Positions 37,070 to 48,760 of a stretch of 64,000 nucleotides of DNA are shown piece after piece. Under the pieces are notes generated by a model. The model made no database searches, was not told the DNA's origin, and saw only the letters and a program-made list of their open reading frames with translations. The position numbers and the translations under genes are program-made. The DNA is taken from positions 16,707,875 through 16,771,874 of the forward strand of contig NC_133300.1 in NCBI RefSeq assembly GCF_005239225.2. Direction: 5' to 3'. The stretch is from Populus alba (Eukaryota; Streptophyta; Magnoliopsida; Malpighiales; Salicaceae). How positions within the stretch are numbered: position 1 is the stretch's first letter; each line of letters opens with the position of its first letter.

Positions 37070-39052
37070 TCACATGAAGCTTTTGCAGGCTGGCCCTTTA
37101 GACAATCCAAGACGAACTTCCATCCCACTGTGCATGTCCACTGGACGGAAAGTTTCAGACTCACGAGGATCTGCAAGTGCAACACAGGGAGGACTCATCA
37201 GTAGAAGTCACAGCAAAAACCTATGTGAGATGCATTTCCTCTGAAAACATATGCCAAATTTAACCAGGTACTTTACCAGGATCAAATCAGGGAGAATTTA
37301 CAGAAACAAATTTGACCCATGTTTAGAATATTTTTATCGATTATAATTTAGCTATCACACAAACTAAACTGCAAAATACCCGTACCCTATTCAAATAGCT
37401 ATTCCAAACCCCAAAGTGAGTACACGATCTGTAATTAATGTACTAGAACCATAGTTATCAAAAAACAAATGAATAGCGATATGAAAGATTCATTAGCATT
37501 CATTGAAAGTTTTACCAACTGTAGAACCTTAAAATTCTATGAAAGACAATCAACCTATCTTTGGTCATTATGAACAAGGATAATTTAATGAAATGAAAGT
37601 TAAGTGTGAATTCAAGAAAATATAACCAGCTCTATAAAGAGCAGGAAGGTTCAAAGGAATAATCCAATACTATAATACTGAAAACAACATTTTTCTGGTT
37701 AGCAAATGGTAGTTACCATTCAGATAATCCTCAAAACCAAAATCCTCCAAACTTCCGGTCAAAGCCTCTAGTCCTAGCATTGAGGATGGAATTGGTCCTT
37801 GTGGCCTCTGGAATCTGCAAAGTTCACAGATCAAGATAGATAATGCTACATTAGAGCATAATCTGACAATTGTAAAACTTTGAATATTTATGAGTACAAT
37901 GTGCCCATGAGTGTGGAGAACCACAATTTATAATGTGGAACATGCTACCCTTAATTCCACGGGAAAGTCAACAACGTATATTCCTTGGTTTTTCTAATAA
38001 CAAGTATAAGCCCCTTGAGCCCAGTCGTAGCCCAGGATGACAAACAGCCAGCATTTAAAATTTATCAACTTCCACCAAGTAGGATCTCACAAGTTATCGT
38101 TGTCTACATGAAAAAATTAGAACCACTGTTTTGCTTCCATAAACATTAAGGTTCCCATGAAAAGCACCACCAGCAATCACTTTCACAATTACTACAACAA
38201 GCTAAAAAGACAAATTCACACACTAGCGTATCCAAAACCACCTACGACAACAACAACACCAAAGAGATCAAGAAATCCAATAATTATCATATACACCCGC
38301 ATAACTCAACCACATTCACCCTAACACAACTAAAAACCTAAAGCAATGTTCATCAAGATCCGCACTATTTCAAGTTTTATGGCCTTCCATTCATAATCTA
38401 AAGTCCAAAGCTCCTCTAAACAACGCACTTGAACAAAATTTCCCCAATCTGCAACTAAAACACGATCTTAGTGCACTTTTCTGATTAAAAAGAAAAGCTA
38501 AGGATACAATTATTTAAACCGGAATTCACAACGAAACAAAAGCCCTTCTTTTAACCATATATAGAATATTAAAAAAACCAATAAGCAGTCATCAACAACA
38601 GGTTATTTTTTCAACACAAAATAAATCAGCCAAAAACACATACCTAGAAAGCATCTGCCTTTCGATGCCCAACTGAAAGGGAAAGGCTGCCCCATAAACG
38701 TTCGCAAGTGTTATTCTCTTCATATGCTCTTGATTTCTCTCCACCTAAAAAAACCCAAAATTATCACCTTGTTAAGCAAAGAAACCAACTTTAATTTCAA
38801 CAATCTATTTCAGACAAAACCCTTAAACCCCATTATCATACCTATGAAAGATGATAAACAAAAGGGTATAAAACTAATTTTGTTTCAATTTCAAGGCATA
38901 AAAAACAAGAAACGAGAGGAAATCATTACAGAGAGCAAGGCAGATTCAAGAGGGTGAGATCCAATGATGTCGCCTCTCTTGGTATCGAGGCCGAACCGAA
39001 GAGCATCATGGACGTCTCCAATTTGATGCTCGATCATCTTTGGTGCTTCCAT
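37070..39052 (-). CDS. UMP1: Proteasome maturation factor UMP1/POMP
   Basis: Four exons on the minus strand: 38930-39052, 38644-38744, 37717-37814 and 37070-37170; 140 residues, all GT-AG and in frame. Family signatures are plain: an N-terminal IEHQIGDVHDALRFGL; GSHPLESALLS at the end of exon 1; LANVYGAAFPFQLGIERQML; the highly conserved PSSMLGLEALTGSLEDFGFEDYLN in exon 3, split here only for brevity; and the C-terminus EVRLGLSKGPACKSFM. UMP1 chaperones assembly of 20S core half-proteasomes and is itself degraded when the core matures. Length is exactly as expected for the plant family. The first ATG (MEAPKMIEH) is chosen; a second ATG five codons on is possible. Confidence 0.95.
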
Positions 39053-40610
39053 TCTTTCTCGTTTTCTTCGATTTGTGAGCAAGCTATAGAGGGAGAAACT
39101 TCGGAGGTATTTTATTATAGAGTGTGCAAAAAGAAAAAGAAAAAGAAAAAGAAAATTTGTTGTCACGAAACGACGACGTAGACTATCACCTGAGGATTCT
39201 TTGGGTTCAACTGCCTTGTTAAGTAAGTCATGAATATAAATTGATAAAAAGAAAAAAAATGTTATAGGAAAGACTACCATGCATTCTAAATTATGTTAAA
39301 TAGGAAAAACTTCAAGTTGTTTGAATACAAAATTAACATATGTGAGAAATATAAAGTCTAATGGTTTATATAATCATTTAAAAAAAAAAGTGAGAAACAT
39401 AAAGTCTAATGGTTTATATAATCTGAATAAAAAATATATAAGATTTCAAAATATTTAAAGAAATAAAAAGTAAGAATAAATTTTATTTCAATGTCTCATT
39501 AATTCAAAGAGGCATATCTTTTAATAAAAAAAAAAAAACTCAGTCATAAGTCAATTAATTATTAACACTCAACTATTTTCAATATATAATAGAAATAAGC
39601 TTGATAAATAGCTGCATTAATTTTTTGCCAACATAAAAAAAATGATCATGTTATAGCAACTTTTTAAAAGGAGTTAAAAATCTAAGAATTTGATAAATTA
39701 AAAAGATTGCACATGTTTTTTAATCTGATATGTGATTTAAGTTTAGGATAAGGATTTGGGTTGGAGATAAGTAATCTTTAGTTTGAATAATCTCTTGTAT
39801 GCTCTCTAAGATTTTATAATTGAATCTCTAATCGGTTAGAAAATAAAAATGTGTGAGGTTCTGTGAGATTGGAATGAAAGGTAAGAATAATAAAGAAAAA
39901 AAAAGACACACATGAGAGGAAGGCAAGAAGATCGATGAGAGAAGGAGACACGTGAAGAGCGAAGTAGGGCTATTTTCAACAATAAAAAATTCAACGGTTT
40001 AATTGTGTCAGTGCATATGTGTAATTAAAGTTATGTTTAGCAAAAATAAATAACATTTGCTTTTGTTTAACCTGTAGTTGCAACACAAAAATTACATGTT
40101 TTACAAGTTGAAAAAGTATGTTTCAGTATGATCACCTGAATATGAAGGTTACTAATAAACAAACACTCTGGTACTAAGTTACATTTACTTGTGTTGTTAA
40201 GTCCTGTTTTTTATGTTTAAAAACTCATTTAAAAAAATTATTATTTTTTTTATTTAAAATTAATATTTATTGATGTTTTTAAATTTTTAATGTATTAATA
40301 TCAAAAATAATTGAAAAAATTAAAAAAAATATTATTTTTAATATTTTATTTTAAATAAAATAGTAGTTTTTAGAAAATTATTTTTTAAATTTTTTGTAAT
40401 TAGAAAAGTTTGGTTAATAAAAAATATTTTCCGGTCCATGCAGAAAGAAAATTATCAAAATTAGCTTAGATGGGAATTTGGAAAAGAAACAAGAGTATGA
40501 GGTGTCAGCAAACTAATTAGTGTACGCGTTTGATTAATTTATGGTTTAGTGTATTGATAGAAGTAGTAAACATGAACTTCAACTCTCATTAATTTCCTCT
40601 AAAAATATCA
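39053..40610. other. UMP1 upstream region and AT-rich spacer
   Basis: UMP1 leader and promoter occupy about 39053-39200. A 38-bp segment (GAGAAA(C/T)ATAAAGTCTAATGG...) is duplicated at about 39343 and 39392. About 40190-40430 is a copy of the AT-rich dispersed repeat seen at 41815 and 43115. No gene is seen. Confidence 0.4.
40190..40430. repeat. AT-rich dispersed repeat (MITE-like), copy
   Basis: TATTAATATCAAAAATAATT and flanking A/T-rich segments follow the order of the copies at 41815 and 44130. Boundaries are approximate and the copy is diverged. Confidence 0.45.
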
Positions 40611-40619
40611 GCAAAAGAA

Positions 40620-41215
40620 ATAAGCACAGAAAGTTGGTGAAATTAGCAATGAAAAACTGGAAAGCTGGCAGAGACATATGATCTTAAACAAACTTGAACT
40701 GTATAACTCGCAAATTAGCTCACAACTTTCTGGGTAAATGAAACCAGAGATAGACCACCTTGTTTCAAGAGTTTGAAGTCTTGTATAAAGAACTTTGCAT
40801 GGCTCCCAATATTTTATAGCCATTAACATCTTGATGGAAGCCGAAGCCAAACACCATATCAGGACAATTAGTTCTAGTACAGGGGATGAATCAATAATGC
40901 CTTGTTGCCGGATTCCGTTAAACAACTCGTGTGTTGCCGCCATAAGACAGACGAAGACCAACTAAACCATTACTACAACCCATACGGCTGTATGTTTTGA
41001 AACGCATGTCTTCATCATTGAGGTTTGACCATGGAGCTTGAGGAGGAGAGAAAGCTTCAGTCTTGACGAGCGATGGAGGCGAGTGGTAATGCTTTTAGGC
41101 CTTGAGATCAGAAACAACCAGTTTTTTGATACGCGCTTGAGTAGAAGCAAATTTTTTACTCGTGATCTTGATAGAATCTCTATGAAGAGAATCTCAATTT
41201 TTTCCTCTTGAAAAA
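40620..41215 (-). pseudogene. F-box / F-box-associated (CPR1/CPR30-like) pseudogene
   Basis: On the minus strand, 41200 to about 41070 encodes a recognisable F-box second half (EILSRSRVKNLLLLKRVSKNW then LFLISRPKSITTRLHRSS). The match then moves to another frame at about 41040: FKTYSRMGCSNGLVGLRLSY, a broken version of the F-box-associated 'LWNPATR' motif with stops, then FGFGFHQDVNGYKILGA and KVVYLWFH. These are in the right order for the SCF-adaptor FBA family, but there are at least one frameshift and several stops, no start ATG before the F-box, and no C-terminal half. It is a decayed, truncated copy; no product is expected. Confidence 0.75.
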
Positions 41216-41814
41216 AAGTAATTCAGAGCTTAGAGGAATTAAAGCAAAAATTATCATTAGGGTTTAAGGTTTTGCAAATTCATCGTTTAATCACTACCCT
41301 TATCCAGTCTTACTTCAAATCGTAATCGAAGTTGATTACAAGAACTAGGAGCTCGTACATGGGCTGCCCTGAAAAGAACTCACAGGCTGGGCCCAGTATA
41401 GGACAGCTTTGCCATGATGGCCCACGACAACACCATGTCGCCTCTACTTTGGTCAAATCTCTGGGTTTATTGTCTTTTAAAAGAGTGAGAGATAATGATG
41501 ATATAGGAGACACTAGCTAGGTAGCCCTGTTACAGCATAGGCTGGACCAAACCTTTTATAATATAAAAAAACATATAGAAGCGATGATAACTTTAATCAA
41601 TATAGGATAATTTAATAGTAAAGGTTAAAATAAAATAAAAATCAAAATTTTAAACACAAATTGAGAAAAAAAACTCTATTGAGCGGTAGCATGTTTAGTG
41701 TTTTTTATTTGAAGGATATTTTGGTTTTTTAACTTTTTTTTTCTTTTTAAAAAAGAAAAAAAAAAATTAAGCCCATATTAACCTAATAAAATGATACTGC
41801 TGAAAAAATTAAGC

Positions 41815-42015
41815 ACTATTATGTTATGTTTAGAAGTGTGATTGTTATTGTTTTTTTAAGTATTTTTTCACTTAAAATATATCAAAATAATATATTTTTT
41901 TATTTTTTAATTTTTTTTTGATATCAACACATCAAAATGATCTAAAAATATAAAAAAATATTTAATTTAAAGAAAAAAATTTCAACATTTTTTTAAAAAT
42001 ACTTTTGAAACGTAA
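41815..42015. repeat. AT-rich dispersed repeat (MITE-like), copy
   Basis: Shows the order TGTTTAGAAGTGTGATTG, TTTTTTAAGTATTTTTTCAC, a TATCAACACATCAAAATGAT segment, then A-rich and ACTTTTGAAACG. The same order with changes recurs at 42885, 43115 and 40190, and in the other sense at 44130 and 24600. I associate this element with Populus genomes from general knowledge. Confidence 0.6.
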
Positions 42016-43114
42016 AAATAAATATAAAAATGAATAAATATAAAGAGACATATTTACCCATTTAGCGTGTTGGGATGGAAGATGAGCTTTAGCTTTTTTT
42101 TAGGACCCACATAAAAAAATGTTTTTTTTTAGCTTTTGAAGATGTAATTTGTGTTTCAAGAATGTTGTATCTTTAAAAAAAAAACCCACCACATCTTCAA
42201 GCCAAACACATTTTCAAAATATAACTTGTACCCCCACAAAAGACTATTTTGCCCTTAAATTTGCTCTTTCTTTGTATTACCATGTAGGGGAAAAACATTA
42301 TTACACTCTAGCAATCTAGACATTATACAATGTAATGAGTCTTTCTTTGTAATGAATCATTTAGCATATTTAGTTTTTTTTTTAATATTTTTTTTATTTT
42401 GAAATAATATAAATTCATTTTCAAATTATTTTGAAAAACAAATTTATTTTTATTTTATACATCTTTCTTTGCTCATTTAACCAAACACGTTTTTCTTTAT
42501 CAATTATTTTTATCTTATAACAGTAACCAAATCCAAACTAGTGGTTGGGACTATAAATATGAAATAAAGTGGGTTAAGGTTAATGGTATGCAAATTTGGT
42601 GAAAGCGACGGTGTATAAAAAGAGGGAGAAACTTTTGTAATTACAACTGAAATTAAAATGTTTTGTAGTAAAATCACCTCTGGTCTTCTTCAGGAAACTT
42701 CTGCTCAACTTATTAACAACGTTTTAGATAGCTTCAAACCAGTAATAAGGTAAGAATAACTGAAGACATCGATCTGTAAGAGAGAAAACTTTTACAAGTT
42801 ATCCTAAGTTAGAGGTGATCATCGCACAAATCTCTCAACGAGGACATAGTTTTGATCGGAGCTAGCATGCCTTAACAAATACATTAATATTATGTTTGAA
42901 AATATGATTGTAGCTGTTTTTTACTTCAATAATATATTAAAATAATATTTTTTTTATTTTTAAAAATCAATTTTAATATTAATTTGGATAAAATAAGATA
43001 AAATTTTTTAAATTCTTTTAAAAATTTTTTAAAACGTAAAAATCAACAAGATCTAAGTATTAACAATTAGTCCTTATGCTTATAATCATCAAAAAAAAAA
43101 TTTATAGAATTTTT

Positions 43115-43340
43115 CTACTTGTATATTTGAAAGTGTGATTACTTTAGCTTTTTAAAGTGTTTTTTATTTAGAAAAACATGTTAATAATGATTTTTTTTTT
43201 TTTTTTAAAAATTAATTTTAAAATTAATACATCAAAATAATTTAAAAACATAAAAAATCTATTAATTCAAAGATAAAAAATTGTTTTTTTAAAAAATTTT
43301 AAAAAATATTTTTGGAATACACAGCCAAACATGCAAGCAT
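43115..43340. repeat. AT-rich dispersed repeat (MITE-like), copy with CCAAACA end
   Basis: Begins ATTTGAAAGTGTGATTAC and ends CACAGCCAAACATGC, with the middle ACATCAAAATAATTTAAAAA segment. Terminal TGTTTG-like and CCAAACA motifs suggest short terminal inverted repeats. Confidence 0.6.
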
Positions 43341-44129
43341 CTCGATATATATATATATAATATGATTATTCTTTTTGCAAGAATTTCTCACTTTATTTCT
43401 TTATTTATTTAAACTCACTGCACCATTGCAGCTTGGTCAAGGGCCCTCACCCGTCACCACCTAAACCTAATAACTATTTTTCCCTTATTAAATACCTCCA
43501 GGCCTCTCACGTACTAGCAGTAGGAGCACTGCTTTCCTCACAACACCATACTCTCTCTGGTGATTCCTGAATTGACGTCGAGTGGCTTTGCCCATCTAAA
43601 TTAATAAAGTACACACACGCTTTACCTAATCTGTCAGCAGAGTAGAGGCAACCAGAATAAAAGAAAAAAATATCCATCAATTCTTTTGACCGTCGAAAGC
43701 TGATTCCTCAAGAATAAGATCTCTCTATTTCATATATACATAGGATATCTCGTAAATAGATTGAGACTCCATTTGTGCGTGATCCATGTTTTACTGTAAT
43801 AACAAATTTAAAAATACTTCATTAATTAATATACACTATATATTTGCATGAGTTCCACTAAAAAATTAAATATTGGTTAAAAAAGTTATAATTTATTTTT
43901 TAAAAAAATCTATATTTTCAAACCATAACAAAAAAAAATTATATATCATGATACCAAACATATACTAAATTCAATTTATCTCGTTTGACAATGTAAATTA
44001 TATCATATGAAATATGAGCTTTTACTTTCATTTATATGAACAATATATTTATTCCACGAAAATACATTCTTTTTCTTGTGGGCTTATAATGGGCTCTTGG
44101 AGTTCCATTTGAATTTTAAAAATAAATGA

Positions 44130-44345
44130 TTTTGTTTGTCTTTATGTTTTAAATTTTTTTAAAAAAAATGAATTTTTTTTTATTTTTTTTAACTTTAAAT
44201 TAATATTTTTTTTGGTGTTTTCAAATTATTTTAATGTGTTGATGTCAAAAATAATTTTTTAAAAATAAAAAAAATATTTTGATATATTTTCAAGTAAAAA
44301 ATATTTTGAAAAATATTTGCAACCATACTAGCAAACACGCGAATA
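44130..44345. repeat. AT-rich dispersed repeat (MITE-like), copy
   Basis: Contains TTTTAATGTGTTGATGTCAA (reverse sense of the TGATATCAACACATCAAAA segment of the other copies) and ends GCAACCATACTAGCAAACACG. Boundaries are approximate. Confidence 0.55.
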
Positions 44346-44689
44346 TAATAAAGATGAATATTGTAACTTGTTTTATGTGGAACCTTATTTAAAAATAAAA
44401 ACAAAATTATGTAAGACTTGTTTTTATGATAATGTTTTGTGCATTAAATGATTTGTATTTTAAAATAAAAATAAAAATACTATCATATCACAAAATATAA
44501 AATGTTATTTTAATATATTTTAAAATAAAAAATACTTTAATAAACAATATTATTACGATTAACTTGCACGTTGTGCATCTATTCGGCGTTTATCCTGGTC
44601 CTTGAAAGGGAAAAAAAGACACTGCTAAGCTATCAGGACCCATGAGCAGCTCCTACTCCTGTAGACTGCAACAGCTACACATGATTTCC

Positions 44690-45520
44690 ATATAAAACTA
44701 ACTACTACGTACTATGAACATCTGCAGGACTCTCAGTCGCGCACTCGTTCAAGTAGCGAACAAACTCGATCTTCACTACGAAGTTAATAAAAAGGAGGAA
44801 AAGTTCAAATAGTTCTCAATATTGTTATTATTGCTAGCTAGCTCACTGCCTCAAACGATCGAGCTCAGCCATAAAGATTAACGGTCACTTTTCTCCTTGA
44901 TCTTTGTTCGTCAGATCCCAGGAGATTCACAGAAAGTAAGTCATAAGTACCTTTCGTGTCTTCTTCTTCTTCTTCTTCTTCTACGATTTTTGTTCCATTT
45001 TATGTCTCTTTCACTCCCAAGCTTTTCACTGTTTGATTTGTATGTTAGTACTGTTGCTTTATTGTGGCAATTTAACTGTTACTGTTTGCATTGCTTGTCC
45101 TTGATGTATATATATAACTACGTCGGTAATGACCGGCTAGCTACTGAGAAAATGGCAGAGAGAAAAGGAAAATTAAAACAAGAGAAGAAAAGAAGTTAAA
45201 GCTAGAGTTTTTTTTTTTTTTTTTTTGAATCCAGATCAAAGCTCTGCTATACCTTTTCCTTGTGTTTTTCTTCAGCAACATGATGAATTTGAATGGAAGT
45301 TTCAGAATTATATGTCGAAGCACAAAAAAGAAATATATGTGTTTGTGTTTTCTTTGCCTGCAAACTGAATTGTTTGGTTATTTTAGGGACTGAAAATGGC
45401 ACTATTATTTTCCCACTTCTTCACTGTTTTAATGGCATTCTCTTACATTAATTGGCCAGTGGTAACAAAAATCCAGCAATGAGCATTGATGATGGAAGCG
45501 AATGTACTGTAAGGTAAGAC
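44690..45520 (+). other. Candidate orphan transcript: promoter, spliced leader and short reading frames
   Basis: A TATA-like ATATAAAAC at about 44691 is followed by about 240 bases of mixed-composition sequence with CT-rich plant-leader character. It reaches a strong donor at 44936 (GAAA|GTAAGTC). Candidate acceptors are TTATTTTAG before 45387 and AAAATCCAG before 45479. The first leads into a 28-codon frame with a signal-peptide look (MALLFSHFFTVLMAFSYINW), the second into MSIDDGSECTVR ending at another strong donor, AAG|GTAAGAC, at about 45513. No continuing coding exon was recognised downstream. It could be the 5' end of a gene disrupted by insertions, or a non-coding RNA. Everything beyond the motifs is inference. 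Confidence 0.3.
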
Positions 45521-46406
45521 AGAAACGGCCAAGAACGTTCCCCCTTTTTTTTTTTTTTTTGTGTGCAATATTTGCTTTATATATATTAATTATATTGATG
45601 CTAGGCTTTGCCCTAATTAACAAAATAGATGTTCTTCCACAAATTTAAAAACATTGCTGAGATTTGTTCTAGTGAGATTGCTTTATGAATGGGATACATA
45701 TAGTTGACGTGCATGGAATGACTTGATGAAATTGTGTGATTCTATCCATGTATATATTGACGCAATATATAAAAACAAAGATCCTTATAAATCAAAATAT
45801 TTAAAAACTAAGAACAAAGAAAAATACACAAAATATCTAGTTTTTATTTGTTACAATCTTCTAGTTAAAAGGTTATTACTATAATTTTCCAATAAATCAC
45901 TCGCTTAATTAAATAAAACTAATAAATCTTAAAAAAATCATCAACTAAATAAATATTACAATGAAATTTTTTTTATTTTAAAATAATGAGATTTATGTCC
46001 CACATCATGTATGATGTCTAACTTACGCAAGTATGAAAGGAAAGTTGTTATGGCAGGAATATTAATTGATTTTGGTGGTTTTTTTTTTTTAAAAAAAAAA
46101 AAACAAATTAAAAAGAATAAAAAGGAAAGATGGAGGTCAAATTAGGTGTTCGATAAGGCTAGGAAGGGTCATACGGCAGATGAGCAAAGCCCTCCCCATC
46201 CCACCTAGTGGGTGAACTATTCTTTTAACCTATATATTCATCAATGTTCCTCTCTGTCCTCATGGTTTAATTAGAATTTACCGACTTTATTATTTACTTA
46301 AATAAATAAAACAACCAATTTTATCTTTTAACAATAAAAGGCTAACAAAAAAACCACATTTTTATATATTTTTTAATATTTCACTCATCTTTTGCTCTCA
46401 AATCTC

Positions 46407-46450
<44 letters not shown>

Positions 46451-47203
46451 AAAAAACACTTAAAGGAAGAAAAAAAGAAGAAGCTAAAAGACAATTTCTA
46501 ATTGTTAGAGAGAAAATTGAGAATTTTAGAAATTAAAAAGGTAACTTTGATATAAAGGCAAAAATAAAACATTAATATACCTAGAAGGACAAAAATTAAG
46601 TTTCTTTTACCTTATATTGTTGTTTAGGTTATAAAGTTAAACTACAATGGAGTGATGTACATTCAAGCAAATTTATATTGGGACATATCATATATTTAAA
46701 GTATAGTTATAAAAATTGACTCGAAATCAACCTCGTTTAAGGTTTAGGTTGCGAATCGGGCGAGTTGATTCAAATCAATAAGGTTTTTTCTTTTTTTAAA
46801 AAAAAAAAAATCTAAAACAACATTGTTTTGAAAAATATCAAGTTTTTTACTAATTTTTCCTGGGCTAACCCCTAAACCAACGCTCACTGGATCGATTCAC
46901 TAGAGTATTAATTCAAGTCTTATAACTAGGATTTAAAGTATGAAAAAGATGTGATGAGATTTAGGAAAGGAAACAATAATCCTATTGTTTAGTCCAGGTC
47001 CAATCTCTATATATATAGATTAAGAACTACAATTTGAACATAAACCAAAATTGCAAATTAATAGATGCTATGAAAAAAAATAAGATTCAATTAAAAAACG
47101 AGGAAATGAACAAAATAAGTATGATTGTATTATTATTAAATTCTTTATGTTTTTTTTTTCTTTTTTTTACAATAGTCGATGATAAAGAAAATAGTATAAG
47201 AGT
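45521..47203. other. AT-rich intergenic DNA, no genes seen
   Basis: A (CA)n(TA)n microsatellite lies at about 46408-46447. About 46690-46935 is a copy of the dispersed repeat at 9465-9740 (TTGACTCGAAATCAACC...GGGCGAGTTGATTC). No ORF of interest was seen. Confidence 0.4.
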
Positions 47204-47208
47204 TATGA
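47204..47208. repeat. Left target-site duplication (TATGA) of the solo LTR
   Basis: Identical to 50837-50841 at the other border. The match is only 5 bp, so the call depends on the agreement of the LTR termini. Confidence 0.55.
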
Positions 47209-48004
47209 TATAACAACCCAAAGTTTTCATATAACTTTTGAATTTCTAATAATTTTGTTTGAGTATAATGTGGTAATTAACAATTTTTTTATGTGCAATA
47301 TTTCTAAACAATTCATTCCGTTATTGATCCTTTAGGTTGTTAAATTTGTAGCATAGTTTCCCCTATAACTTATACATTTTCTCAATTCTTTTCTTAACCT
47401 TTTAGATAACACAATATCAAATAACTCTATTACATACATGCAATAGCCTTCAGCCACCCACCAGTTCATTTGTTTCTCCATTTGATTTTTTCTCATCACT
47501 TCTCACAATTCATCTTATATTCTTTTCATTTTCCTTTTACGCACTAGATCTTATGGCATCTAAGTTCATAGTTGTTACTTTTGATGCTGTTTTTACTTTA
47601 CGATGAATTATGTAATACATTCAATTATGAGATTACCAACTATACGTCACTTCATAGCAACTCATTTTCTTAATTTCTTATTCCTCGATCAAATAATTAA
47701 TATTTTATTCTCTTAGTTACCAATTTTCTTGGGTACAATCCTTGAAATAACTACGCATATTGGTCTTATGTTTTTACATCACCATCATCACTTAACATAA
47801 TTTGTTTGTTTCATTTTCTAGGTATCATAACCATTAATTACATTATCACCCTCTTAACATTTGCTTTGACTTCGTAGCACATCAAACGATATTAAGTTTT
47901 AAGTTGCCAATCAGCCCCTTCATCATATACATTTTTAAGCATTGGTTCATCATATTACACAATGGTTTTCATTGTATAATTAAGGATAGTTTCAATAGTT
48001 TTAA

Positions 48005-48175
48005 TTATTTGGAATCAACAGCACCATGGTTTCAGCCCACTTGAAAATGACAATGCAATAGTTCCATTTATTGGAAACAATAACACCATGGTTTCAGCCC
48101 ATTTAGAAACAACAATGCAATAGTTTTCAATTATTAGAAACAACAACACAATGGTCTTCATTAAAAAATAAAGAC
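48005..48175. repeat. About 62-bp tandem repeat, nearly three copies
   Basis: The landmark CACCATGGTTTCAGCCCA occurs at 48022 and 48084 and a degenerate form at 48147. Each is preceded by TTATT(T/A)G(G/A)AA-like and AACA motifs and followed by AATGCAATAGTT. It lies inside the solo LTR. Confidence 0.75.
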
Positions 48176-48562
48176 AATAATATGAATTCTCTTTTTATTA
48201 GGAACAACTAGGAAGTAACCTTCATTGCTCATAATTTAATTTAAAGGCCTTTTCAACTTAAATAAAAGCGTAAGGAAAGGAGAACCTACATCATCATCCT
48301 ATCACTAACCAAACCATACTTCTCTTCTTTAAATATCATTCTTTTAGCAACTAAACACCAACATTTATCATAGTCTAAAGTACCGATAATTAATCATCAA
48401 CTATCAATTTACATCATGTCTTTAGTCATCGATATTGCGATCATTAAGTATCATTCCTTTCTCATCCTTAATCATGATATCACGACCACCAAGTATCATT
48501 CCATATCTTATTCTTAGTCACCAATACCATGGCCACTAAGTATAATTCGGTCATCCCTCATG

Positions 48563-48760
48563 GATGCCAATCATTTTAACCATTTCCTTATAGAACCTAA
48601 TAAATCTGATCATCCCCTTAAAGATGCTAATAAATCTATTCATCCCCTCAATGATGCCAATAATTCTAGTTGTCCCCTCTTCAATGCCAATAAATCCGGC
48701 CACCCCTTTCTGAATGCTAATAAATCCGGCCACCCCTTTCTGAATGCTAATAAATCTAGT
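48563..48760. repeat. 30-bp minisatellite, six to seven copies
   Basis: Units start (G/A)ATGC(C/T)AATAAATC at 48563, 48593, 48623, 48653, 48683, 48713 and 48743, with an exact 30-bp period. The last units are nearly identical (AATAAATCCGGCCACCCC). Being a multiple of three, it keeps an 86-codon ORF open (48560-48820) that reads as decapeptide repeats of the type DANKSxHPLN. A looser 45-47-bp repeat (AAGTATCATT at 48446, 48491 and 48538) precedes it. It lies inside the solo LTR, so it is probably non-coding. Confidence 0.9.

Larger units (their letters stand above)
41216..44690. other. Repeat-rich intergenic DNA, no genes seen
   Basis: Holds several diverged copies of one AT-rich dispersed repeat (listed separately), plus another at about 42885-43050 and a partial one at about 42360-42490. 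About 43400-43680 is less AT-rich and apparently single-copy (GGGCCCTCACCCGTCACC; GAATTGACGTCGAGTGG, which holds an ACGT core); it might be a distal promoter or a relic, but no ORF is there. Confidence 0.4.

Noticed and set aside
48005..48760. CRISPR-like array (regular short repeats)
   Set aside because: Repeats are contiguous tandem units without unique spacers, and the sequence is from a plant nuclear genome.
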